Origin: Bradyrhizobium vignae
GTDB lineage: Bacteria; Pseudomonadota; Alphaproteobacteria; Rhizobiales; Xanthobacteraceae
Length of the DNA stretch: 64,000 bases
Reading direction: 5' to 3'
NCBI RefSeq assembly: GCF_004114425.1
Contig: NZ_RDQF01000027.1
Span: 24,804 to 88,803, forward strand
The number at the start of each line of letters is the position of its first letter. Position 1 is the stretch's first letter. Of the stretch, positions 52,134 to 60,828 are shown piece after piece. Under the pieces are notes generated by a model. That model saw only the letters and a program-made list of their open reading frames with translations, searched no databases and was not told the DNA's origin. Made by a program: the position numbers and the translations under genes.

Positions 52134-53591
52134 ATGCAGAAGCTGAGTGACAAGGATCTCTTCCGGCAACAGGGCCTGATCGGCGGCCAATGGTGCGGCG
52201 CCCTCTCGGGCGCGACGATCGACGTGATCGACCCGGCGACACAGGCCAGTCTCGGCACCGTACCGGATATGGGACGGAACGACACCCGCGCCGCCATTGC
52301 CGCCGCCGCGATTGCCTACCCCGCCTGGCGCGCCAAAACCAATGCCGAGCGCGCTGCGCTTCTGGAAGCCTGGCATGGCCTCATGATTGCGCATCTGGAC
52401 GACCTGGCGCGCATCCTGACGCTCGAGCAGGGCAAGCCGCTGGACGAGGCCAAGGGTGAGATCCGGTATGGCGCCTCCTTCGTCAAATGGTTCGCGGAGG
52501 AGGCCCGGCGGATCGGCGGCACCACAATCCCTTCACCAACGGCCGATCGGCGCATCGTCGTCCTCAAGGAGCCGGTCGGCGTCTGCGCAATCATCACCCC
52601 CTGGAATTTTCCGAACGCGATGATCACGCGCAAGGTCGCTCCCGCCCTCGCGGCAGGATGCACCGTCGTGATCAAGCCGTCGGATTTCACGCCCTATTCG
52701 GCACTGGCGCTTGCGGTGCTGGCCGAGCGCGCCGGAATTCCGCCGGGCGTGATCAACGTCGTCACGGGTATGCCGACCGAGATCGGCGCCGAGATCTTGG
52801 CCAACGAGACGGTGCGCAAGATCTCGTTCACGGGCTCGACCCGGGTCGGCTCGCTGCTGATGCGCGGCGCGGCCGACAGCGTCAAGCGCGTCAGCCTCGA
52901 ACTTGGCGGCAACGCGCCCTTCATCGTCTTTGATGACGCCGATCTCGATCTCGCGGTTGAGGGGGCGATCGCGTCAAAGTTCCGCAATGGCGGCCAGACC
53001 TGCGTTTGCGCCAACCGGATCCTGGTCCAGGCCGGCGTTTATGATGCCTTCGCAGAGAAGCTTGTCGCCCGTGTCAACGACATGAAGGTGGGCTCGGGCC
53101 TCGAGCCCGGTGTGGCGATTGGACCGATGATCAACGAGGCGGCGATCAGCAAGATCAACCGCCATGTCGCCGACGCCCTGTCCAAGGGCGGCCGTATCGC
53201 GACCCGGACGGTTGCGCTGCCCAAGGGGGCGCAGTTTACCGCTCCGCTCGTTCTGACCAACGCAACCACCGACATGGTGCTGGCCCACGAAGAAACCTTC
53301 GGTCCCGTCGCGCCTCTGTTCCGCTTCGAGACCGACGCGGAGGCGATTGCCATCGCCAATGCGACGCCCTTTGGACTTGCGGCCTATTTCTACACCGCGA
53401 ACCTCAAACGGTCGTGGCGCGTTGCCGAGGCGCTCGAGGCCGGCATGGTCGGCCTCAACACCGGCATGGTGTCGACGGAAGTGGCCCCCTTCGGCGGCGT
53501 CAAGCAATCCGGCGTGGGGCGCGAAGGGGCGCAGGTCGGCATCGAGGAATACCTCGAAATGAAGACCTTCCATATCGGTGGATTGGGCTGA
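52134..53591 (+). CDS. gabD: Succinate-semialdehyde dehydrogenase
   Basis: 485 aa from ATG 52134 with AAGGAG upstream. Asn158, Glu256 and Cys290 form the ALDH catalytic set, and Cys292 two residues later (GQTCVCANR) is the redox pair known from GabD. Oxidises succinate semialdehyde to succinate, feeding the TCA cycle. Seventeen bp after the tartrate-type dehydrogenase gene; last of the rightward five-gene run, followed by a hairpin terminator. Confidence 0.9.
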   Translation: MQKLSDKDLFRQQGLIGGQWCGALSGATIDVIDPATQASLGTVPDMGRNDTRAAIAAAAIAYPAWRAKTNAERAALLEAWHGLMIAHLDDLARILTLEQGKPLDEAKGEIRYGASFVKWFAEEARRIGGTTIPSPTADRRIVVLKEPVGVCAIITPWNFPNAMITRKVAPALAAGCTVVIKPSDFTPYSALALAVLAERAGIPPGVINVVTGMPTEIGAEILANETVRKISFTGSTRVGSLLMRGAADSVKRVSLELGGNAPFIVFDDADLDLAVEGAIASKFRNGGQTCVCANRILVQAGVYDAFAEKLVARVNDMKVGSGLEPGVAIGPMINEAAISKINRHVADALSKGGRIATRTVALPKGAQFTAPLVLTNATTDMVLAHEETFGPVAPLFRFETDAEAIAIANATPFGLAAYFYTANLKRSWRVAEALEAGMVGLNTGMVSTEVAPFGGVKQSGVGREGAQVGIEEYLEMKTFHIGGLG

Positions 53592-53604
53592 GCGATGACT
53601 GAGC

Positions 53605-53632
53605 GGCAAGAGCGCCTGACCGCGCTCTTGCC
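53605..53632. terminator. Hairpin between convergent gabD and the FAD oxidoreductase
   Basis: GGCAAGAGCG (53605-53614) pairs perfectly with CGCTCTTGCC (53623-53632), 8-nt loop. Lies 14 bp after gabD and 10 bp before the convergent gene's end; no U run. Likely a bidirectional terminator. Confidence 0.6.
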
Positions 53633-53641
53633 AGCTTCGAA

Positions 53642-54916
53642 CTATCGCACGTGATCCAGCATCTTGTAGTACATTCCGACCAGCGGCAGGAACCATGGCT
53701 TGCCGAAATGGCCGGGCACGGCCGGCCAATCGAGGCCCTTCATCGGATTTTGATCTTCACGTCCGAGCATCGCGTCGGCGATGGTCATGCCGAGATGGGT
53801 CGAGAGCTGCGCGCCATGACCCGAATAGCCCATCGCATACCAGAGCCCGTCCCGATAGCCGGCGCGCGGGAAGCGGTCGCTGGTCATGTCGACGAGCCCG
53901 CCCCAGCAATAGTCGATCGGTATGCCGGCGAGTTGCGGGAAGAGCCGCGTGAGACCATTGGCGAGAATGGCGCCGCTCTTGGCGTCGGAACGCTGATCGG
54001 ATGTCGCCGAGAAGCGCGCCCGTCCGCCAAAGATGAGGCGATTGTCGGGAGCCAGCCGGAAATAATTTCCGACATTCATCGAGGTAACGCAGGTGCGGTT
54101 GCCCGGCATGGTGGCCGCGATTTCGGCCGCGTCCAACGGACGGGTCGCGATGATGAAGCTGCCGACGGTAACGATGCGCCGACGGAAATAGCCGAAGTTC
54201 GGCGTGGTGTAGGCGCCGGTCGCCAGCAGCACCTGATCGGCGGTGACGCTGCCGCGCGGCGTCGTCAGGTGATGGCGCGATCCTTCTCGCGCTTGCGACG
54301 TGACCGGTGCCTTCTCGAAGATGACCGCACCGCGGCGCTTGGCCGCCTCGGCGAGCCCGACGCCATAGCGGCCCATATGCATCATCGCGCTCTTCTTCGA
54401 CAGCATCGCGCCGAAGAACGGCGAGCCGATCTCCCCGCTCAGACCCTTGGGAGACAGCAAGGCGGTGTCCGGATCGACTTCACGATGGACCGCGTCAAAG
54501 TTCCGAGCGATGGCATCGAAGTGCTTCGGCTTGGAGGCGAGCTTCAGCTTGCCGGCCCGGCGGAAATTGCAATCGATCCCTTCCTCCGCAATCAGCGCCT
54601 CGAGCGTGTCGATCGAGGCGTCGAGCGCACGGTAGAGGGCGATGGCGCGCTCCTTGCCCAATTCCGCCTTGGCAGCGAGATAGCTGTGGGCCAGACCATT
54701 GTTGAGATGCCCGCCGTTCCGGCCCGAAGCGCCGCCGATCACCCGGTCTGCTTCGAGAACGATGACCTTCGTTCCCGCCTTCGCGAGCTGGCGCGCAGCT
54801 CCGAGGCCAGTGAAGCCGCCGCCGATCACCGCAACGTCATAGTGCCCCTCGACCGGACCTTCGGCGCCACCTGAGAAGCCTGGTGCGGTATCGTGCCAAT
54901 AGGAGACGTATTTCAC
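53642..54916 (-). CDS. FAD-dependent amine/amino-acid oxidoreductase (DadA/PuuB-like)
   Basis: 424 aa from GTG 54916; the frame extends to 54982 but that part overlaps the upstream HAD gene. FAD-binding GGGFTGLGAARQLA near residue 30-45 after VAVIG, then VIVLEAD, and the family GGASGRNGGHL loop; C-terminal GYSGHGAQLSTHLG. PuuB-type members oxidise gamma-glutamylputrescine, DadA types D-amino acids. Sixteen bp after the HAD gene. It could generate the aldehyde used by the ALDHs encoded beyond the terminator. Confidence 0.85.
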   Translation of the reverse strand: MKYVSYWHDTAPGFSGGAEGPVEGHYDVAVIGGGFTGLGAARQLAKAGTKVIVLEADRVIGGASGRNGGHLNNGLAHSYLAAKAELGKERAIALYRALDASIDTLEALIAEEGIDCNFRRAGKLKLASKPKHFDAIARNFDAVHREVDPDTALLSPKGLSGEIGSPFFGAMLSKKSAMMHMGRYGVGLAEAAKRRGAVIFEKAPVTSQAREGSRHHLTTPRGSVTADQVLLATGAYTTPNFGYFRRRIVTVGSFIIATRPLDAAEIAATMPGNRTCVTSMNVGNYFRLAPDNRLIFGGRARFSATSDQRSDAKSGAILANGLTRLFPQLAGIPIDYCWGGLVDMTSDRFPRAGYRDGLWYAMGYSGHGAQLSTHLGMTIADAMLGREDQNPMKGLDWPAVPGHFGKPWFLPLVGMYYKMLDHVR

Positions 54917-54932
54917 CGCAGGTCCCGCCGGC

Positions 54933-55601
54933 TCAGAGCCCGAACACGGCCGGGAGCCCGCCGATGTCCTTGATCTCGACATAGCCGTAATAGGGATTCG
55001 CGGGCTCGTGCCCCCGATTGACCCACACCTTGTTCTTGATGCCGAGGTCGTGCGCCGTCATCAGGTCGTAGCGGAAGGACGAGGAGCAGTGCACCACGTC
55101 CTCCGGACCGCAGCCCAGCGTATCGAACATGAACTCGAAGCCTTTCATGCGCGGCTTGTAGGATTGGGCCTGTTCGGCGGTGAGCGCGGCGTGAAAGGGC
55201 GCCCCAAGCTTGGCCACATTGGACGGCAGCTGCGCATTCATCGCGTTGGAGAGGATGACGAGCGGAATCTCCTTGGCGACCTTGGCAAGGCCGGCAGGAA
55301 CGTCGGGATGCGGTCCCCAACTCGGCACGCGGTCGTAGACCATCTGCGCATGCTCGGCCTTGAAGGCGACGTGATTCCGCCTGCAGGCGCGCTCCAGCGC
55401 GTTGTGGATCACGTCCGCATAGGGCTTCCAGTCACCGAGAATCTCGTCGAGCCGATAGGCCGCGAAATCCCTGACGAGGGCAGCCATCTGCGCCTCGGGG
55501 AGATGCGCGCGATAGAGATCCTGCGCAGCTTCCGCCATCTGGAAATTGGTCAGTGTGCCGTAGCAGTCGAAGGTTACGTATTTCGGGCGAAACTGGCTCA
55601 T
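54933..55601 (-). CDS. Haloacid dehalogenase type II family hydrolase
   Basis: 222 aa from ATG 55601 (an adjacent ATG at 55604 sits directly on AGGG and is less likely). HAD motifs: nucleophile Asp in TFDCYGTLTNF, Ser in VILSNAMN, Lys in SYKPRMKGFEF and the acidic motif near SSSFRYDLMTAHDLG. The type II haloacid dehalogenase group cleaves L-2-haloacids, but many members act on other C2/C3 acids or phosphates. Upstream of and co-directional with the FAD oxidoreductase. Confidence 0.8.
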   Translation of the reverse strand: MSQFRPKYVTFDCYGTLTNFQMAEAAQDLYRAHLPEAQMAALVRDFAAYRLDEILGDWKPYADVIHNALERACRRNHVAFKAEHAQMVYDRVPSWGPHPDVPAGLAKVAKEIPLVILSNAMNAQLPSNVAKLGAPFHAALTAEQAQSYKPRMKGFEFMFDTLGCGPEDVVHCSSSFRYDLMTAHDLGIKNKVWVNRGHEPANPYYGYVEIKDIGGLPAVFGL

Positions 55602-55776
55602 CATCCCTGTCCTGGTGCGCTCGCGCAATGTCAGGGCGGCAACAATAGAGCGCCAAGGCGGCATAAGATGCGGCTTTTCCACCGGCTGCGGTGGAAGATG
55701 TCGTTCGCGCTGCGGCCTTCAGCCGATTTACCCATCGCCGAGATACGACACTGGCTCCCGACAGGAAAACCAGTCG

Positions 55777-56616
55777 ATGACCCAGAGCACCATCTCGCTC
55801 ACCGCTTTCCAGCCTGAGCATCTCGAAGGCGCATTGCGCCTTTCGCGTCAGGCCAGCTGGCCGCACCGCCTCGAGGACTGGCAATTGGCGCTCGACCTGA
55901 GCGCTGGGTTCGTCGCGCTCGACGCCGATAGCAGAAGCGTGGTCGGAACGATCCTGATGACGCCCTACAAGCGGGACGTCGCGACCGTCAACATGGTCAT
56001 TGTCGATGAAGCAGCCCGCGGGCGCGGATTGGGCCGACAGCTCATGGAAGCGGTCATCTCATTGGCGGGGCCGCGTACGCTGAGGCTGATCGCAACGCGT
56101 GAGGGCACCCCGCTCTATCGGAAGCTCGGTTTTTGGCAGACCGGAGCAATTGTCCAGCACCAGGGTCAGGTGCGGCATGTTGCGTCGCCCGCCAAAGTTC
56201 GGCCGGCCGAGGCGCACGATATCTTCGGGATCATCGAGCTGGACAAGAGTGCCTACGCCGCCGATCGAAGAGATCTGCTGCGTGCAATTGCGAAGGTCGG
56301 CCAGCTGGCCGTGCTCGATCGCGGCCAGGGAATCGCCGGATTTGCAGCCTCACGCGCCTTCGGCAGAGGTGAGGTGATCGGCCCCGTGGTCGCCGCAAAC
56401 GTCGATGACGCGAAAGCGCTGATTGAATTCTTCATGGCCCAAAGCGAAGGACGCTTCGTCCGCGTGGATACGGCTGAACGCCCTCAACTGAGCGCCTGGC
56501 TCGCGGACCAGGGACTGGCCCGGGTTGACGAAGGGATTGCCATGCAGCGTCCCATCGTTGCGCGATCCTGCGGGCCATTGACCACCTTCGCCCTCGCCAG
56601 CCAGGCTTTCGGATGA
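55777..56616 (+). CDS. GNAT-family acetyltransferase
   Basis: 279 aa from ATG 55777 (AGGA upstream). N-terminal GNAT domain with the acetyl-CoA loop DEAARGRGLGRQLMEAV (about residues 75-90); the C-terminal half (about 140-279) is a second, degenerate GNAT-like or DUF1248-type unit. Diverges from the HAD gene. Its stop overlaps the start of the broken aminotransferase. Possible amine or amino-acid N-acetylation in the pathway; not proven. Confidence 0.8.
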   Translation: MTQSTISLTAFQPEHLEGALRLSRQASWPHRLEDWQLALDLSAGFVALDADSRSVVGTILMTPYKRDVATVNMVIVDEAARGRGLGRQLMEAVISLAGPRTLRLIATREGTPLYRKLGFWQTGAIVQHQGQVRHVASPAKVRPAEAHDIFGIIELDKSAYAADRRDLLRAIAKVGQLAVLDRGQGIAGFAASRAFGRGEVIGPVVAANVDDAKALIEFFMAQSEGRFVRVDTAERPQLSAWLADQGLARVDEGIAMQRPIVARSCGPLTTFALASQAFG

Positions 56617-57060
56617 ACGGTGACTTGATGCTCAGCAATTCGCTCATTGAACGCGATCGTGCCCATCCCATCCACCCGATCGCCTCGTACCGGGGTCACG
56701 AAGCGGCCGGCGTCAAGGTGCTGAGATCAGCCAAGGGAGCGACCGTGACGGACGCCTCCGCGTCGCCGCATTCTATGCCGAGCCAACGTCCGCGGGCGCG
56801 GCATGCTGGCCGCGGTCAAACTCGTCACCGACAAGCAACGCAAGACGTCGTTTCCCGCTGCGGCCGAGCCGGCAAAACGCATCCTCGACCGCGCCTGGAA
56901 GCAGGGTCTCGTCATCCGCGCTTTCCCGACGGGCGTACTGGGCTGTGCTCCGCCCCTCTGCTGCTCCGAGTCCGAGATCGACGCCATCGTCGAGCGCACC
57001 GCTAGGACGCTCGACGATACGCTGGCCGATGCCGAAGTTCGCGCCTCGCTGCAACATTAA
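56613..57060 (+). pseudogene. Class III aminotransferase with large internal deletion
   Basis: The first ~45 codons from 56613/56628 (LIERDRAHPIHPIASYRGHE, VLRSAKGATVTDA) match the N-terminus of omega-aminotransferases. The next recognisable part, from 56803 in another frame, is the C-terminus (AAVKLVTDKQRKTSFP, RILDRAWKQGLVIRAFP, SEIDAIVERTARTLDDTL). The PLP-binding middle, about 300 residues of a normal 450, is gone. The gene start overlaps the GNAT stop, so this was once an operon partner. Confidence 0.78.
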
Positions 57061-57132
57061 TAGGCATGCACAATGAGCCGGCTGGACGCAGGTCCGAAAT
57101 ACTAGAAACAGCGGCAACTTCGCAATTTTGTG

Positions 57133-57166
57133 CCGCGGCTCGCGATTTTTTCGGCCAAAGCCGCGG
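57133..57166. repeat. Inverted repeat upstream of the ABC importer operon
   Basis: CCGCGGCT (57133-57140) is repeated inverted as AGCCGCGG (57159-57166), with an 18-nt spacer holding six T. It lies in the 271-bp gap before the substrate-binding protein gene. It may terminate upstream transcription or be an operator, for example for the Lrp-type regulator. Confidence 0.4.
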
Positions 57167-57331
57167 AACTATCCTGCGAGACTTCGATCGCGGGAAAGAA
57201 TGCAATCCTGAGTGAAGGCGCGGCACGGTCGTTTTAAGGGACCGCGCCGGCATCCACCACAATGCGCGACAGAACAATCTGCCGCTCACCGCAGTACGAG
57301 CCGTAGCCTTAGCCATCGACGAGGGATTGAC

Positions 57332-58939
57332 ATGAGCGATACGACGACAAACTGGTCTGGTTCAGACGATGCCACGATCGAGAACGCGATCCGCCGCGGA
57401 GCCTCGCGTCGCGACCTGCTGAAGATGATGCTCGCAAATGGTGTGGCCGTGGCTGCCGCCGGCACCATCTTCGGCCGCGCATCGGAGGCGGTGGCGGCAA
57501 CACCCGTGAAGGGCGGCGCCCTGAAAGCCGCGGCCTGGTCGTCATCGACCGCGGACACGCTCGACCCGGCCAAGGCCTCGCTCTCGACCGACTATGTTCG
57601 CTGCTGCTCGTTCTACAACCGCCTGACGTTTCTCGACCAGAGCGGCGTGCCCCAGATGGAGCTCGCCGAGTCAATCGAGAGCGGCGATGCCAAGACCTGG
57701 ACGATCAAGCTGAAGAAAGGTGTCACCTTCCATAATGGTAAGGACCTCAGCGCCGACGATGTCATCTTCTCGCTGAAGCGCCATCTGGACAAGGCCACCG
57801 GATCGAAGGTGGCTGCGATCGCGTCCCAGATGACCGACTTCAAGGCCGTCGACAAGACGACCATCGAGGTCACGCTGGCGAGCCCCAACGCGGACCTGCC
57901 GACGATCCTGTCCATGCATCACTTCATGATCGTGGCCGACGGCACGACCGATTTCTCCTCGGGCAACGGGACCGGCGCGTTCAAGTGCAAGCAGTTTACT
58001 CCCGGCGAGCGCTCGATCGGCGTGCGGAACCCGAACTACTTCAAAGGTGGCCCGAACGTCGATTCATTCGAGTTCTTCGCGATTCCCGATGAAAACGCCC
58101 GGATCAATGCCCTGCTGTCCGGCGACATTCACCTCGCCGCCTCGATCAACCCGCGATCGGTGCGCCTCCTCGACGGCCAGAGCGGCTTCGCGCTGTCCGC
58201 GACCACGTCGGGCACCTACACCAACCTGAACATCCGCATGGACATGGCGCCCGGCAACAACAGGGATTTCGTGGAGGGCATGAAATACGTCGTCAACCGC
58301 GAGCAGATTGTCAAATCGGCGCTGCGCGGCTTTGGCGTCGTCGGCAACGACCAACCCGTGTCGCCCGCCAACGTCTACCACAATGCCGCACTCAAGCCGA
58401 AATCGTTCGACCCGGACAAGGCCAAATTCCATTTCCAGAAGGCCGGTGTGCTCGGTCAGACCGTCGAGGTCATCACCTCGGATGCACCCGGTTCGGCGAT
58501 CGACATGGCCATGATCATCCAGGCCAGCGCCGCCCAGATCGGCATGAAGCTCGATATGAAGCGCGTGCCCCCCGATGGCTACTGGAGCAATTACTGGCTG
58601 AAGGCGCCGATCCATTTCGGCAACATCAACCCGCGTCCGACACCCGACATCCTGTTCTCCCTGCTCTACAAGTCGGATGCGCCGTGGAACGAGAGCCGCT
58701 TCACCTCGGAAAAATTCGACAAGATGCTGGTCGAGGCTCGCGGCTCGCTCGATCAGGCCAAGCGTCACGAGATCTACAACGAGATGCAGGTCCTGGTGTC
58801 GGAACAAGCCGGCACCATCATCCCAGCCTACATCTCCAACGTGGATGCCATCACCGCCAAGCTGAAGGGACTCGAGCCCAATCCGCTCGGCGGCATGATG
58901 GGCTACGCCTTCGCCGAATACGTCTGGCTGACCGCCTGA
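57332..58939 (+). CDS. ABC transporter substrate-binding protein (peptide/opine type, SBP family 5)
   Basis: 535 aa from ATG 57332. A twin-arginine signal (ASRRDLLKMM, then LANGVAVAAAG and cleavage near EAVAATP) directs the folded protein to the periplasm. The SBP_bac_5 pattern is present: WTIKLKKGVTFHNGKDLSADD, VIFSLKRHLD, and a C-terminal MQVLVSEQAGTIIPAY. Binds di-/oligopeptides, nickel, opines or similar amino compounds; ligand unknown. First gene of a four-gene importer. Confidence 0.92.
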   Translation: MSDTTTNWSGSDDATIENAIRRGASRRDLLKMMLANGVAVAAAGTIFGRASEAVAATPVKGGALKAAAWSSSTADTLDPAKASLSTDYVRCCSFYNRLTFLDQSGVPQMELAESIESGDAKTWTIKLKKGVTFHNGKDLSADDVIFSLKRHLDKATGSKVAAIASQMTDFKAVDKTTIEVTLASPNADLPTILSMHHFMIVADGTTDFSSGNGTGAFKCKQFTPGERSIGVRNPNYFKGGPNVDSFEFFAIPDENARINALLSGDIHLAASINPRSVRLLDGQSGFALSATTSGTYTNLNIRMDMAPGNNRDFVEGMKYVVNREQIVKSALRGFGVVGNDQPVSPANVYHNAALKPKSFDPDKAKFHFQKAGVLGQTVEVITSDAPGSAIDMAMIIQASAAQIGMKLDMKRVPPDGYWSNYWLKAPIHFGNINPRPTPDILFSLLYKSDAPWNESRFTSEKFDKMLVEARGSLDQAKRHEIYNEMQVLVSEQAGTIIPAYISNVDAITAKLKGLEPNPLGGMMGYAFAEYVWLTA

Positions 58940-59026
58940 GCGGCGCAAAAGCGAGATCACCGCTCGGTATGCCGGGGTGGCAGCCCGAGCTGACAGGAAT
59001 GATCGGTGTGGCATCGGAGCACGAAT

Positions 59027-59977
59027 GTGAAAAAACAGGTTTCCTTCCTCGTGGTGAGACGACTTCTCATCGCCTTGATCACGCTCGTGATCGTTTCCTT
59101 TGCTGTCTTCTTTGCGACCGCGCTCCTGCCCGGCGATACCGCCACGATCCTGCTCGGGCAGTCCGCGACTCCGGAAGCCGTCGAGGGCCTGCGCAAGGCA
59201 ATGCATCTCAACGATCCCGCAATCATTCGCTTCCTGAAATGGATGGCCGGCCTCTTCCAGAGCGATTTCGGCACGTCCTACGCGAACAATGTCCCGGTCG
59301 CCACTCTGATACGCGGCCGGTTCGTCAACACGATGAAGCTTGCAGGGCTGACCGCCTCGATCGCGGTGCCCCTCGCGCTCACGCTCGGCATCACTGCTGC
59401 GATATGGCGCGGCACGCTGTACGACCGCATCGTGACCGTCGGGACCATCGGCATCATCTCGGTGCCGGAGTTCATGATCGCGACGCTCGCGGTGCTACTC
59501 TTCGCGGTCTATCTCAAATGGCTCCCGGCCCTGTCGCTCACCAACGAGGTCAAGTCGGTCCATGACCTGGTTCGGATCTACGCCATGCCGGTTATGACGC
59601 TGACATTCGGCGTTTCGGCGCAGATGATCCGCATGACCCGCGCCGCGGTAGTCGAGACATTGAACACCCCTTACGTCGAGATGGCGCTCCTCAAGGGCGC
59701 CTCGCGTCCCCGGATCGTGCTGAGACATGCATTGCCCAATGCGCTCGGTCCGATCGTCAACGCGGTCGCGCTCTCGCTGTCTTATCTGCTCGGCGGCGTG
59801 ATCATCGTGGAGACCGTCTTCAACTATCCCGGCGTCGCAAAACTGATGGTCGATGCCGTTTCGACCCGCGACCTCCCGCTGATCCAGACATGCGCGATGA
59901 TCTTCTGCCTGGGTTACCTGGCATTGATCACGGCTGCCGACATCGTCGCCGTCCTGTCCAATCCGAGGCTGCGATGA
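59027..59977 (+). CDS. ABC transporter permease (DppB/OppB type)
   Basis: 316 aa if the GTG at 59027 (GGAG 8 nt upstream) is used; a GTG at 59006 is also possible. Six membrane helices, with the N-terminal RRLLIALITLVIVSFAVFF helix and the binding-protein-dependent EAA loop around VEMALLKGASRPRIVLRHA. Overlaps the next permease by 4 bp. Confidence 0.92.
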   Translation: MKKQVSFLVVRRLLIALITLVIVSFAVFFATALLPGDTATILLGQSATPEAVEGLRKAMHLNDPAIIRFLKWMAGLFQSDFGTSYANNVPVATLIRGRFVNTMKLAGLTASIAVPLALTLGITAAIWRGTLYDRIVTVGTIGIISVPEFMIATLAVLLFAVYLKWLPALSLTNEVKSVHDLVRIYAMPVMTLTFGVSAQMIRMTRAAVVETLNTPYVEMALLKGASRPRIVLRHALPNALGPIVNAVALSLSYLLGGVIIVETVFNYPGVAKLMVDAVSTRDLPLIQTCAMIFCLGYLALITAADIVAVLSNPRLR

Positions 59978-60828
59978 CGGATTCAACCTCGACTGAGCGG
60001 CTGGGCATGCGATTGGGCTATCGCTTCAACCTCGTGGGCATGTCGGCCGTCGGCATCATCCTTCTCTGGACCGGCATCGCCCTGTTCGCTCCGCGCATCA
60101 TCCCGCATTCCGTCGGCGAGATCGTCGATACCGACTATTTTGGACCCATGAGCCGGGACCTGTGGTTCGGCTCGGACTATCTCGGCCGGGATATCTTCTC
60201 GCGCATCCTGATGGGCGCCCGCTACACGCTCGGCATCTCCCTCGCCGCCGTCACCATCGCCTGTTTCAGCGGCGTCGCGCTCGGCATGACCGCAGCCGTC
60301 GCCGGGGGATGGTACGACAGCATGCTGAGCCGCTTTCTCGATGCGCTCAACTCGATACCGAGCAAGCTGTTCGGCCTCGTCGTGGTCGCCGCCGTCGGCT
60401 CGTCGATCCCGGCACTGATCGGGACGCTGTCGGTGATCTACACGCCAGGCGCCTATCGCTTCGCCCGTGCGCTTGCCGTCAACGTCAATACGATGGATTT
60501 CATCGTCGTCGCCCGCATCCGGGGCGAACGCCTGCCCTATCTCATCGCCTCCGAGATTCTTCCCAACATTCTCGGGCCCGTGCTTGCCGATCTTGGCCTG
60601 CGCTTCGTCTTCATTGTGCTGCTGCTCTCCGGCCTGTCCTTTCTCGGCCTCGGCGTGCAACCGCCCTACGCGGACTGGGGCGCGCTTGTTCGCGAGAACA
60701 TCGCCGGCCTGCCCTTTGGCGCACCGGCCGTCATCTTTCCTTCGCTCGCCATCGCGAGCCTCACGATCAGCGTCAACCTCCTGATCGACAATTTGCCACG
60801 CAGGATCCGCGACCGGGGCGCCGAATGA
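59974..60828 (+). CDS. ABC transporter permease (DppC/OppC type)
   Basis: 284 aa. An N-terminal helix (FNLVGMSAVGIILLWTGIALF), the DppC-type WFGSDYLGRDIFSRILMGAR segment, and the EAA-type loop FIVVARIRGERLPYLIASEI; a C-terminal FLGLGVQPPYADWGALV segment typical of the subfamily. 4-bp overlaps with both neighbours. Confidence 0.92.
   Translation: MTDSTSTERLGMRLGYRFNLVGMSAVGIILLWTGIALFAPRIIPHSVGEIVDTDYFGPMSRDLWFGSDYLGRDIFSRILMGARYTLGISLAAVTIACFSGVALGMTAAVAGGWYDSMLSRFLDALNSIPSKLFGLVVVAAVGSSIPALIGTLSVIYTPGAYRFARALAVNVNTMDFIVVARIRGERLPYLIASEILPNILGPVLADLGLRFVFIVLLLSGLSFLGLGVQPPYADWGALVRENIAGLPFGAPAVIFPSLAIASLTISVNLLIDNLPRRIRDRGAE

Noticed and set aside
57221..57240. Possible sigma-54 promoter (GGCAC...TTTTA) before the ABC operon
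   Set aside because: The -12 element lacks the TTGC core, so the match is no better than chance.
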